DNA of 64,000 bases, taken from contig NC_049997.1 of assembly GCF_000003815.2 (NCBI RefSeq), positions 5,468,776-5,532,775 of the forward strand, written 5' to 3'. Positions 31,508 to 43,700 of this stretch are shown piece by piece. The stretch comes from Branchiostoma floridae (taxonomy: Eukaryota > Chordata > Leptocardii > Amphioxiformes > Branchiostomatidae). The translations under genes were made by a program, and so were the position numbers. Under the pieces are notes generated by a model, which was given only the letters and a program-made list of their open reading frames with translations, did no database searches and had not been told where the DNA came from. The stretch's first letter is position 1. Every line of letters starts with the position of its first letter.

Positions 31508-32272
31508 ACCTCATACCTCCATGAAATATTCTGATTATGCAAATGACTTGCATATCTGCATAATTTATGGTTGGTTATATACACATTTGCATAACTTACA
31601 CAGTTAACAATGTTGACAATCCTATCATTTACAACATTTAGTACATGAATTAGGACACATTCACATTAATTATGCAAATTAGGGACTTATTTGCATAATT
31701 CGTATCTGCTAATCTTCCACCTGTCACAAATTACATATGTTACATGTATTTGAGTCATATAATGAAAAAATACTGGAAATATAGATTTTCCTCATTAAAG
31801 ATACAAATTAAGTCCCAATTTGCATAATTTGCACTCCATTATGTACATCTCTGTCAAACATGCCTATATGCTAAATATCATAGAAATTCATCGTTCCCAT
31901 TTTCCGTTATGCTCCTTGGAATATTTTGACAAAATTGCCCCTGCAGTTCCAGAGCAAGCCGCTAGGGGGCCAAAACCTATATACCCTTTTCCTTACGTCA
32001 CAAGCTATCTGCCACCAAGAAATCGAGACCATAGCATGTTCAGGTCAAGAGATACAAAAAAAGTTCTGCTGCAGTACCAAGGAGCCCAAAATCGACTTTG
32101 ACCTTTGTCTTCCAAACACCTACCCACATACCAAATATCATTACAATCCATTCAGAGGTTCTAAAGTTATGCTGACCACAAATATGCGGACACACACACA
32201 GACACACACACAGACACACACACAGACACACACACACACACACCAAAAACTATACCTCCATTTTTCATGGAG
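31508..32272 (+). mobile_element. Octamer-rich dispersed element, copy 2 (complete)
   Basis: Begins CCTCATACCTCCATGAAAT and ends with the hairpin ACCTCCATTTTTCATGGAGGT, so ACCTCCATGAA and TTCATGGAGGT form short terminal inverted repeats. The interior has TTATGCAAAT..ATTTGCATAA pairs at 31546, 31674 and 31796-31830, the phrase TTGCCCCTGCAGTTCC, the motif CCGCTAGGGGGCC, and (GACACACA)n at 32190-32242. Frames at 31820 and 31926 belong to the repeat. No transposase. Confidence 0.8.
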
Positions 32273-32397
32273 GTTATTAATGTCCTTTGTTATGTTACAC
32301 TTAATGATATTCGGTCCCTCAATTGTATGATCAAACTGCCTACATGTACAATGTAGATCACAGGATGGGGTTAGGGGGCGTACATTATACTGGACAC

Positions 32398-32590
32398 ATA
32401 CACACTGAAGATCATCATCATCATCATCGGTCGACTGCAGCACAGGCGACTGCAAGCTTTCTACAGTTCCTTCTATCTGCAGCGAGCTGGCGAAGCTGCC
32501 TGGGGGTGATCTGGCCGTGATGATCTCCCATTAGCCGTTGGACGTACTGCAGATAAGTAGTAGGTTGGCATCCCCGTCTACAATGAAGAT
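32398..32590 (-). pseudogene. 3' end of a LINE (minus strand)
   Basis: The minus strand encodes MGDHHGQITPRQLRQLAADR then RNCRKLAVACAAVDR and a stop, followed by a (GAT)n tail at 32410-32427. A C-terminus of this kind (Arg/Leu-rich, DRxxWRxLV-like) plus a trinucleotide tail is typical of RTE/CR1-type LINE ends. Only the last ~60 codons remain, so this is a 5'-truncated dead copy. Confidence 0.6.
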
Positions 32591-32870
32591 ACAAATTTAC
32601 AAGCACCAGTAAAATACTCCAGTTCCCTTCTTCCTTATGTATGTAGACAGTAGCTGTAATGATATACATGTATGTGATAAAGTATCATTTACCTGCAAAG
32701 GATAAGCCAGAGTTTTGAAGCCTGACCAGAAGAGTACACAGTCAGGAATACAATCATGCATTTCTTATGTTTTAGGGGCTAAAGTAGTCATGATAGTCCT
32801 AATATCCAGTGCTTAGTTTCTGACCACATTTTAAACTCTACTACAATGCAACCTTTTCAATTACATGTTG

Positions 32871-33090
32871 TAACGCTAGTTCACCTTAATCCGCGGTGTA
32901 ACCTATATTGATTTCGTTGTTTTAAAGAACTGGGTATTTAGAGATTCCAGTTCAACGACATGGGTTACAAAAGTCAACATTTTCAACATATTGCAAAGTG
33001 AAACTACCTTCCATCGACTTAACGATTCCCAAATACCCCGTTTGTATATAAAACGGAGGTTACCCTGCGGATAAAGGTGAACTAATGTTA
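32871..33090. mobile_element. TTAGTTCACCTTTATCC foldback MITE, copy 1
   Basis: Left end TAACGCTAGTTCACCTTAAT, right end GATAAAGGTGAACTAATGTTA in inverted orientation. The two halves are complementary over most of the 220 bp, including GGTAACCTATAT..GGATATAGGTTAC-type and TCGACTTGATATCC-type words. Related copies: 33684, 35213, 48996, 51596. Confidence 0.85.
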
Positions 33091-33227
33091 CATGTTTAGA
33101 ATACTATTATAGTCAGGTTACATTTTGTACCTTATACAAAAGTACTTCTTGGTTCTCCCATTGTTCAGCTCAGATAAGCAGTTCTATCTTCATTGTCCCC
33201 TCAGAAATCAGATGTACATGTTGGCGT

Positions 33228-33264
<37 letters not shown>

Positions 33265-33318
33265 CTGTGTGTGTGTCTGTGTGTGTGTGTGTGTGAGAGT
33301 GTGTGTGTGTGTGTGTGT

Positions 33319-33356
<38 letters not shown>

Positions 33357-33525
33357 TGTGTCTGTGTGTGTGCCTGCGTGTATGTGTGGTGTGTATGTGT
33401 ATGTGTGTGCACGTGTGTGTGTGTTTGGGGGCATGTGTGTGTGTGGAGGGGGCTTGTATCAGTGTCATGTGTGAATATCATTGTGTGTGTGTGTGTGTGT
33501 TGTTGTTGTGTGTGTGAGTGGGAGG
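33228..33525. repeat. (GT)n microsatellite
   Basis: About 300 bp of GTGTGT with scattered CTGT, GAGT and GTAT. Cys/Val and His/Thr frames on both strands are artefacts. Confidence 0.95.
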
Positions 33526-33683
33526 GGGGACTCTGATACTCAAACCATTGAAAAACTGGCCAATGTGATTAAGGAACAATACAATTTTGCTAACTTAACA
33601 CTACCTCTTGAATGCATAGGAATATCTTTAGAACCAAATTACATGTATATTCTGCTAACACCACAATGTAGTTCACATCTGCC

Positions 33684-33873
33684 AGGGTAACCTATATGTG
33701 GATATCAAGTCGATGGACAGTAGTTTCAAGTTCCAATGCTAACAATATAAGTCATGTAATGCAGTTTGAAACCATCATCCATTGAGTTAATATCCTTATG
33801 GCCTAAATAATCTGTTTTTAAGAACAACGGATATACATGTAATGTACTGGTTACCGGTAGATAAAGGTACATG
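33684..33873. mobile_element. Foldback MITE, copy 2 (degenerate)
   Basis: Contains GGGTAACCTATATG, GATATCAAGTCGATGGACAG, GCAGTTTGAAACC and GGTAGATAAAGGTACATGG in the family order, with both ends eroded. Confidence 0.6.
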
Positions 33874-34701
33874 GCATTTCAAAAGTATATGTACACTGCT
33901 TATGTACTACAAAGTAAATATACAAATGTAGAATACAACACGGTGTATTCCGTATCACCCAAGGTACATGTACCACAGTACAGGAACCAGCCCGACCGCG
34001 GGTTGGATCGCCCGACGGCCGAAGACATTTTTTTTTTATTTATGTCATACCCACCTGAGAAAACCATGTTCTGATGTGAAATGCGCCAGAACTTGAACAA
34101 ATTTGGTGCCCTCGAACAAAAAGTGTTACAACAGCAATGTTTCAAATTCCGTGTCAGGTATTCGAATTGCCAACCATGCCACGCTCGGCCCGTTCGAAAT
34201 GGTTCGATTTACTCGAAGGAAGCCTGTGTCATACAACTTTCGAACTTGTGTGATACGGAAGTTATCACATGGTCCACAACACCCGTATCGAACATTTTCG
34301 CGTCACAGGTATGACATTATAAAGGCCTAAATGGAGACATACAATACGTAATCAGGAAAAATGTGATATACCCTATACGATTTTTACATGTAGCTTGAAA
34401 TTCATTCAGCATCAAAAAAGGGAAGCTCTGAATCTTAAAATGCTCTACAAAGAGCAGTAAATAACGAAGATGGTTTACAAAAATACAGTACTAAAATAAT
34501 TCTAACTTCACCCTTGACACCACTGAGTACAAAGCCCTGAACACTGTTAGAATATTGACTTAGCCAACATACACTGTGTGCACAGTGGTATGCTTTGGGT
34601 TAGTTAACTTTGTGACCACATGACAGGTAAACATTAACTAACTCAAGCTGCCAACTCTACCCAGCATTCCACAGTACAGGCAAACATCACAACGAGCCAA
34701 A
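33874..34701. promoter_or_regulatory. Upstream region of the GT-like/TPR gene
   Basis: No exon found. A poly-T run lies at 34029-34037. Promoter elements are not obvious; the 5' untranslated part probably starts in the few hundred bases before 34702. Confidence 0.25.
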
Positions 34702-34747
34702 ATGGCTACTGAAGGAAGTTTGAATACCGTTACCTCCAATGTAAAAG
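34702..34747 (+). CDS. GT-like/TPR gene exon 1
   Basis: ATG at 34702 (context CAAAATGGC) encodes MATEGSLNTVTSNVK and stops at the donor G|GTAAGG in phase 1, matching exon 2. Chosen because it is the nearest upstream ATG exon of correct phase with a strong donor. Confidence 0.65.
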
Positions 34748-37700
34748 GTAAGGAATTCTTTGCTTGATTCTTAATGTTCATGACTAGTACATGCAGATTC
34801 ACAATAGTTCAGTGGGGATGAACAGGAATAATATCTTTCACCTCAAAACTATGACAAAAACTAGCAAAGTTAAAACGTTTGTGTGCAGGTCAAAGTTCAG
34901 TAGAAAACGCTGGTGTACTTTAAGTTTCAACTTCAATGTAGAGATATTGGCAAAATGCAGAAGACACAAATACAAATAGGCTATTTTACAACATTTACCT
35001 GATGAATAGCTAAACACTGCCAGACTTCGACAAATGAAATAAATCAACTGATGGAGGTAATCTTTAAAAGGACAACAGAAATACACTGTTAAGGGCGACA
35101 ACAAGAATTGGCTAGCTTGGAGGTCAAAGTCCTTCAGACAGAGTTACAATGTACTGCAGCCACATTTAAGCATCTAACAAAAATAAGCTGTTGGGACTTC
35201 ACTTTACAATAATAACATTAGTTCACATTTATCCGCAGGGTAACCTATCTTCGTTCTTTAAAAAAAAACATGGTATTTATATATGGATATCAAGTCAACG
35301 GATGGTACTTTCAAACTGCAATATCTAATATGTTTTGTGTATTGAAAATATTGTAATTTGAGGCTAACGTACAGCAATTTGATAGCTATAAACACTGTTA
35401 TCAACGGATATAGGTTACCCCTCAGATAAAGGTGAACTTACGTTAATATTTATAAGAAAAAAACATAACAATCAGGTCTGTCATATTTTAATGTCTTAAT
35501 CTAGATTATCATATAGCCAGATGAAGTTGGCCAATCAGAGGCCCCCATTTCCTATGGGTTATCAGGGCGTAACGTCAAAAGTGTGCGGTTATATTAGAAT
35601 AACCGCACACTTTTTGGACCGCACCATTATACAGGGGAAAGTCATGGAAAGTTATTGTACAGTTTTTTGTTTGCAATCCATACGTAAATGTCAAAAAAAT
35701 TATGATTGATTGGTTATGTTGATTGGGGGTTCAAATGGGGGATATAGGGATACTTGAAAAGGAATTAATGCTGTTACACATTTTCATTATGGCTTTCTAT
35801 CATGATTAAGCTGGTAACTACCTAAATCACTCCGTATATTCGTACTTTGTCGTGCCCAAGTGAAAAGGCTCTGCATGGGGGTTACCAGGACCCCATTTTC
35901 TAGTTTGTATTGCTAATAAGCCACAAGTTGATGCTGATATGCTATCTAACAATAGTTAAATTGATTAGTAATAAAATGATTAGTTAAATGATGATGATGA
36001 AATGGTTTAATGGTTTGTATATGAACACTGTATTGTACAATATAGATATATTGCAAATGTATTTTTATGTAATGTATTAAAATGTTTATTTGATTAATAT
36101 TTGTGTGAAATAACTGTCAGTTGGATAGGCTATATGATAATGCCCCGCCTTATCATCGGTATATATGGTGAGATAATCCCTGGTCAGGTGCGATAACCAC
36201 CAAATAAACCACCTTGTTCGCTACGCTCACTCCGTGGTTTTTTTGTTTTTTTTTAATCGCACCCGACCAGGGATTATCTCACCATATACACCTTGAGGCG
36301 GGCCATCAACCCTTTATTACTTGATGATTCAGAAACCTTATGTTTATACCTCTGTCTGACAACAGCTTTATAACACCATACCCATTTTCCACACAGATCA
36401 GTCTGCTGTCTTACTGGTCCATACAGAGTATGGTGCATCTAAAGTAGGAAGCTCATCCATAAACAGACAGGTAGCAGAAATAATCAGGGAACATGAACCA
36501 GACGTCCCTGTATTCAGTACTGTTTTACAAGCAAGTGAAGAGGACAAACTGGATGCACAACAAGATGGAGTGGAACTGTTACTGCCTGAACTTAACCCAG
36601 GTGATCCCAGGACTGACCCAACACCAGACTGGCTAACATTTGACCATCGCTCCAAATACCCTCACCTTCCTTCCAATGTAAGGAGCATTGTGGGCCATGC
36701 TGATGTCACAAGTAGGGCAGCACTTAACATGAGGGATGATCGTTGTCCAGAAGCAAAAGTCCTCATCATTTGTAATGACATCTTAGATAAAACACAGGGG
36801 AATGAGATGGTAGGTACTAGGAAGAAGGAACACTCTACCCTTCAAGATTTACAAGAAGCTGATGTGGTCTTCTCCATTGGAAACAAGATATTTGATCACT
36901 GTAAGAACCAGTTCAGAGCGTTACCAGATGACAAGCAGCCAAAGCACTTTGAATTTCTTCCCAGACCTTCCAAGATCTTTGAACACACAAAAGCAAGCTA
37001 CACAGACACAGAGACAATGGTGGTCCTGTCCATAGGTAGGGTGAACAGTGTTGACAACTTGAAGGGGCACGACCTTGCAGTTAAAGCCGTGGACATTGTT
37101 GCCATGATAAAACGGAATGTGGAGTGTCGTATCAGAGGAATCAATGAAGAGGATAAAAACGTTCTTCAGACACATTTAAGGACAACAAATCTGAAGCCCA
37201 CCCTTCTGCCCTATGGAACACTGAAGGAGCTTCAAACTGACATGTTGAAAGCCCATCTTGTGTTGCTACCCTCCGAGACTGAACCATTCGAACTTGTTGG
37301 ACTGGACGCCATTGCAGCAGGGATTCCTGTCCTAGTTTCTAGTAAATCGGGACTCGCAGACTTTATGTTAAAGATATCACCAGAGTTTTGTTATTCTGTT
37401 GTAGATGTTGAGGGAAATGAGGAGGACAATGTAAAGCTATGGGCCAAGCGCATTGAACAGTCACTGAGTAACTGTGAGACTGAGTTTAAAAGAGCAGCAA
37501 GATGTCGGGACGAGCTTCTGTCAGCAAAGTATTGGGAAGAGTCTCATCAGCAGTTCATTGATAGTTGTTTACAGACAGGTAAGTCTTCTATAAAGCTTCC
37601 ACATGTATGTTGTACATGTACATAATAATGCGAAAAAATGCGAGAAATCTTTATCTCAACTTCAGATCTATGCAAAATAGAAAAATAATAATTCAGGCAG

Positions 37701-40700
37701 TCTGTGTCAAATGTTCTAGCTAAGAAGAATTAACTGGAACAATACAAAAGAAAACAATTTGCATATTTCACCAGAAAAAGGGGTGGGGGTGGGAATTACA
37801 GCAATAAAACTGAAGGGTCATTATAACAATAACATTTCTGCATTCCAATGCTATGCAGTTTTAAAGCATTCTATTATATATGACTGTGATGTAACATGCA
37901 TTGGCATAATACTGGTCATAAGCCTTATAACGGGAGGTGCCCTAACACGGTACGCTTTTTCTTGCGCTCAAACTCATGGCGCTCCATCGCTAGTTGCCTG
38001 AGAGTGGTCAAATTTTGATGACTGAATTTTTTACACATAGATTTGAACAACATACTTGAATAAGAAATGCATTCATGTGGTTCATGAACCTTTCGCACTG
38101 CGTGTTACAAGCGGCAAACACTGTGAGACAATTTCGTGTATGTAACCTTCAATTTTGTGCTACGCTGGACAGTGTGCCTAACTTGGTACGCATTTTTTAC
38201 ATTTTGCTCTCTTCAGAAGTAAGTGGTAAATTTAAGTACACAGAAAAAAATTAATAGTATGATATTTTAGCTTTCTTTTGACAGTAAAATCGTGACTGTA
38301 TGTGCTTCTTGTCTCACATGAGGAACGCTGTACCTAGAACAATCCAGCTGATGTTTTTACGGGCAATGGGCTAAATGCTCTGATTATGAATGCCCGACTA
38401 AAAAAACCATTACGAAAAAACGACACCGCCAACATCAACAAAACTCTGTCTGATTATATGAAAATATCATCTACATCTCTCTATCAAGTCTTATTTTCAT
38501 AGACAGCATGAATCATTTGTTACAGTCAAATAAATCTTTGGAGCGTTCTCTAGTCTGCCACCTTCACGGCCACACTCCCCTGGGAGTACAATGGTGGCAA
38601 TGTTTATGTCGCTTCCTTTTGGTTGCTTTTCTACTCAACAAACATTTGAAGACCCATATTCATCGTGTTTTTTGGAGCTTTATTTATTTGTATCATGGCA
38701 ATTGTGTGACTGCTTGGAAGAGTTCGTATAGTTAGCGACACGAGCCGCCAATACGCAGAGGCCGGTGACCGCAGTGATTCAACACTGTCAACATTACTGT
38801 TAGAATTCTGTTTAAAAAAAAATGAAGTAAATATGTTAAAGTATACTTGGAATGCAAATTAAAGCTGTGTGCATGGACTTGGTTTATTTACCTTTGTAAT
38901 CAGCATAGTCAGTGGTAACAAACACGGTGTACTTATGGATAATAAGATCAGCAAAAAATCCGTGCCGTCTTACGACCGGAACCGTCTTAGGGCGGCCCCC
39001 GTTACCGGTCGATTAAAAATAGTGGAACTTAAAGAGATCTACACATGCAACAATAGTTATTTCTGAGGTATGCACACTTCAGACATCTAGGTGTCCAATA
39101 CATAATTTACAAAGCATCGATAACAATGCATTCGAAGACAACAAGGCCAAAAGTTTTCAGGTCATTTTCTGGCCAGGCGAGCTCGTCGTGGGACAAACAC
39201 ACTGTCACGTTCATCGCCAGATTTGTAGATAATAATCACATGTGCTCACGGCACAAGACGAGCATGATTCAACAGCAATCTTGAATTTCTTTTGGTGACC
39301 TACAACTCGTGTAAAAGTGTGAGGAACCGTTGCATTATAAATAGCCCGGATCTACGGCTGAATGGGTCAACTTGAACGTACGCCGCCATTTTCCCGCCAT
39401 TTTTAATGCTACGGCCAGCAGTAAAGTTTTACGTCATAGCGGTTGTGACGGACCAAAATTAAATGAAAATTCTTGTCAGTATACGCCCATTTTCTCATGA
39501 CTTTTTGTATGCTCATGCAGATTTTTGTTTTGTGCAACTACTAACAGGAAAGAAAGGAACAACAGAGGATGAATAAAGGTACATAGCGGCAGTTAATTGT
39601 GCCGTGTTTCGTTCGACCGGTATAGTGCAGCCCCTTCCAACCACGCGCCCGTTCTCCGTGCAATTCCGCGGTGTGTTCCAATTACGATATTATGTTTTTA
39701 GCAGGACCAGAGAGACAAAATAATTTACACAGAAGAAGTGGCAAAGGTAAGCTGTAACAGCAACATGTAAATGGAGAAAATGATGCGTTGATCATTTGCC
39801 AAATTAGCATTGCTTGAGAAATTGCAGTAAACCGACCGGTATTATGCTAATGGATGTTATGTATAGTTCAAATTAAGACTATACTACCTCTCAGTTATAT
39901 CTTATTTCTTTGCTACAGAGTTTGAAAATGAATTGCCATTGTGAACATATTTCCACATTTCTTTTTAAATACAGACTAATTTAGTTCAGAATATCAACCT
40001 TTCACTATGTATCTCTCTACTAATACTCAATACTTTAAAGCCTCTAAACATACAGGGTAAGGAAACAGGGAGAAGATTAAAAAGACTGTCTCCTATTGAA
40101 TATGTTTGTAGCAAATGTAAATTGGCTTACAAATTTCTGCTCGGCCACATTCAGCATCCATGTTTATTTTTGGCATCCAGGAGCACAATATCCTTCTGAA
40201 GTCCAGAGGCAAAGTGCAGCAGCTCCTGCGGGAGAAAACAACAACATCAGGGAACTGTTGATAACAGGTAAGATTAACTGTAGGCAAAATGACTGCACAG
40301 AATTAGATCATGAAGAACAATTTAAAGTAAGCCTAAAGATTCTGTTTTTTTACTCAAAAAAGTCAAAGAAAAAGATATTTCATGCAGTGTCTTTCATAAG
40401 TCATAATACATTTTTACATTGCATCTGAAGAGAGAAAATCATAATGCATTTGAGAAATCATTTAACATCTAGATCTACTCAGCTTCATATTAGCAGTATT
40501 CTAAATAAATCAGCATTTAATGTGATAGTAGCATAAACTCTGGATTATAAGAGCATTAAAGCTGAAAGACAAAGAATACTCTATCGTTAAAAAAATCCTG
40601 GTTTAGTTTGCACACAAAAGATCAGCAACTACATGACTGTAAATCTTTCAATAAAATGTCAAAGTCTCAGTTAAAACATGCCCAATTCAATTCATACTAC

Positions 40701-43700
40701 ATAATATTATGTACAAAAATGTATGTCCAGGTAGTGGAACACAACAGACTGGTGAGGTGCAGAGCAGGAAAAGAGGTGCAGAAGCAGGTGAGGAGAATGA
40801 TGAAAGCAGGAAAGTCTTCCGAAAAGGTAACTTGTACTTTAAATAGTCTAGTAATACTTGTCAGCAAAAATGTCAATCTCAATCTCAATTAAAGAGAAGA
40901 AAATGTGAAAGAATATAAACGAGCAATCTATTGTTTGCACTGTGTGTTATGTCATTGTTGACCACTTATATTTCATAATGAAGGCAAGTTTATTTTTGGC
41001 CAAAGTTTTTTTTTTTATTCGCAAGCTCGCATAAGTTTTGGGGTTCCCAGAGGATGTCATTATCACCCATATAATCAAATCAACATGGCCTTATCTTCTA
41101 ATTGATTTATCATAGTTTGTTGCCTGACATTGCAATAAAGTTCATTCATTCTCTTCCAGGGGCACCTCCTCCACTGCCCATTGTGGTGGAAATACTGGCA
41201 CAAGTTATACCCAGTGTTAAATCCCCAAAGCAAATGAAAAGCTACGCTTCAGCAAGAGAGACATTGGTCACTTTGGATCTCACCACAGTAACAGACGAGA
41301 CTCTTTATTTGCTTGAACAGGTAAAGCCTGAAATAAAGACCATGGAAGACTTGCTTGACACTGCAGAAGCAATAGAGCAGATAGAGAAATTCAAAGGTGT
41401 TAATGTCACTGGCATAAGGATAGGCAGTCTGGTCTTCTACCTGCAATGTACAGACTTGTCTGGGCTTGGGGAACTCTGGTTCAAGTACAAAAGTGGGAAA
41501 CTGAATGACCTGCTGGTCGGTAGTTTGATAAGTGAGGAAAGCTTACAGCAACTCTGTGCTGAGAGCATCTCTGTGAAGACAACCATCAACATAGAGGACT
41601 TCAGGAAGGCTCTGGTGTACCTACTCACTACATCTACTGCCAAAGGTAACTATATTAATTAAACCAGGTCCTTCAATTTTCTTACTAATTCATCAGTACG
41701 TCACCCAAATCATCAATATGATTTAAAAGTGAGTTTGTCTATGTAGTAAATAATATTTACACATAATGCAACAGAAACAAACTGAAAATGATGCGATTCT
41801 AAATTTATTTTATCTTGATTGATTGATTGATTGATTGATTGATCTTATAGGGTAGTCCCTTCAGTCTAGATGACTGATTTCCAAGGGAGCCCTGACACAT
41901 GTTCGCACATGTTTACACGGCGGGTTATATCGCCCCTTACGGGGTGACATACCCTTTTGCTGGTAAATCACTGTGTGGCTGATACGGTATGGAGGTTCGC
42001 CAGGCCTCCATCCGGGTGATTTGAAGTGAATCACCAACTCCAGACAGAAGGGTTTGTTCCATCTCACACCGCACCATCGCACGTGTGGGCGTTCTTTGAC
42101 GTGCATGGGGTGTGACTCTCCCCATACACGGGACCTCCATTTAACGTCCTATCCGAGGGACGGCCCTAGCCGAAGCTAGGTACTCATTTTCACCTGAGTA
42201 TAGTGAGGAAATCCGTGTAAAGTGCCTTTCCCAAGGGCACAAGATCGGTGACACGCAGTCGGATTCGAACCCGCCACCCCTCGGTCACGAGGCACAAATC
42301 CTGCTGCTGCGCCAGACGATCTCACAATTGTTGTATTTTCATAACAAATATACTTCAATCATGAAATGTATGATACTAATTATCTTCTGTACGTTATATT
42401 TAAAGGACAGCACACACCAAGACTACCTCAGGAGTACCCGCTCTACCAGCCACACATCCACACCAGGAGCAATGTGCTGGATGTACTTCATCTTGATGAC
42501 ACAAACCTGACAGGGTCTACAGTGGAACTGACAGAGGACAGACAACATTATCTCATCAGGACCAAAGTTAGCCAACTAAAAATAGCAGGTACATGTATAA
42601 AAACATAAATGTGTTACTCATTACATTTTATTTTATATGCCTGGAGTTGGTTCATAACATTTCGCCATTGCTTATGCAAATTAGATCCCTATGCAGATTA
42701 GATTTACATAATAATATTAAATTGTATCAAGCATCATTTGCATAATAAATGTGTATTGATATTTCCTTCTTTCTTAGCTAAAAATGTGACAAGTTTGAAA
42801 GTCCTATAAGGAATGCAGTTGATTTACAAACTTTTCTCATTAATTATGCAAATTAGCAGTCGATTTGCATAATTATAATTCCATCATGTAAGTCTTCCCT
42901 TTGGCTATCTACATACCAAAAACCATGACGATCCGTCAACACGTTTATATTTTCTCATTAATTATGCAAATGAGGCCGTCATTTGCATAATTAATATGCA
43001 TTGATATTTCTCTCTTCCTCATCTATATATGTGACAAGTTTGAAAGTCCTATCATGAAATGCAGTGGATTTATAAACTTTCCTCATTAATTATGCAAATT
43101 AGTTGCTGATTTGCATAATTGGTATTCCATTGTGTACATTGTTACTTGGGCTATCTACATACCAAAAACCATGACGATCCATCAACACGTTCTCGAGTTA
43201 TTCTCGTCCAAAGTTTGAAAGGAAATCGGCGACTGCAGTTCCAAACAAGCCGCTAGGGGGTCCAAACTTAAAGCACTTACTCTCTGCACCAAGGGCTATC
43301 TACCACTCAAAAATCATAACCACAGCAGGTCCAGAACACGAGATAAAAAAAATTGAGGTTTTGCTGCAGTACCTTAGCAAGCCGCTAGGGGGCCCATTAT
43401 CGAACTTGACCTTCGTTTTCCCGACCCCTACCCACCTACCAAATATTATTGGGATCCATCAAAGGCTTCTTGAGTTATACTGTTAACACACAGACAGACA
43501 GACAGACAGACAGACACACAGACTCACAAGCCTAAAACATAACCTTAGCCATTCTGGCAAAGGTAATAAGTCATTGATTATAGGACAGAGTGAAATGTTA
43601 CATGAATGTCACAATTATGGAAATCAGGGTATGCATGCTCTCTTCTGCATAAACAGTAGCAATATTTACAAAATTTAGAAAATGATCACTCATCATAACT

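Larger units (their letters stand above)
34748..36396. other. Intron 1 of GT-like/TPR gene
   Basis: Holds the foldback MITE at 35213-35445, a 16-bp perfect hairpin at 35577-35614, and a second foldback element at 36142-36303 that ends only ~90 bp before exon 2. No further exon seen. Confidence 0.6.

Noticed and set aside
31820-32330. 93- and 134-codon frames
   Set aside because: Contained in an octamer-rich dispersed element, with counterparts in other copies.
41861-42140. 81- and 67-codon frames on the minus strand
   Set aside because: They fall inside the body of the tRNA-derived SINE.
42255-42325. Possible functional tRNA gene on the minus strand
   Set aside because: A and B boxes are good but the cloverleaf cannot be completed and the sequence runs on into a SINE body and tail.
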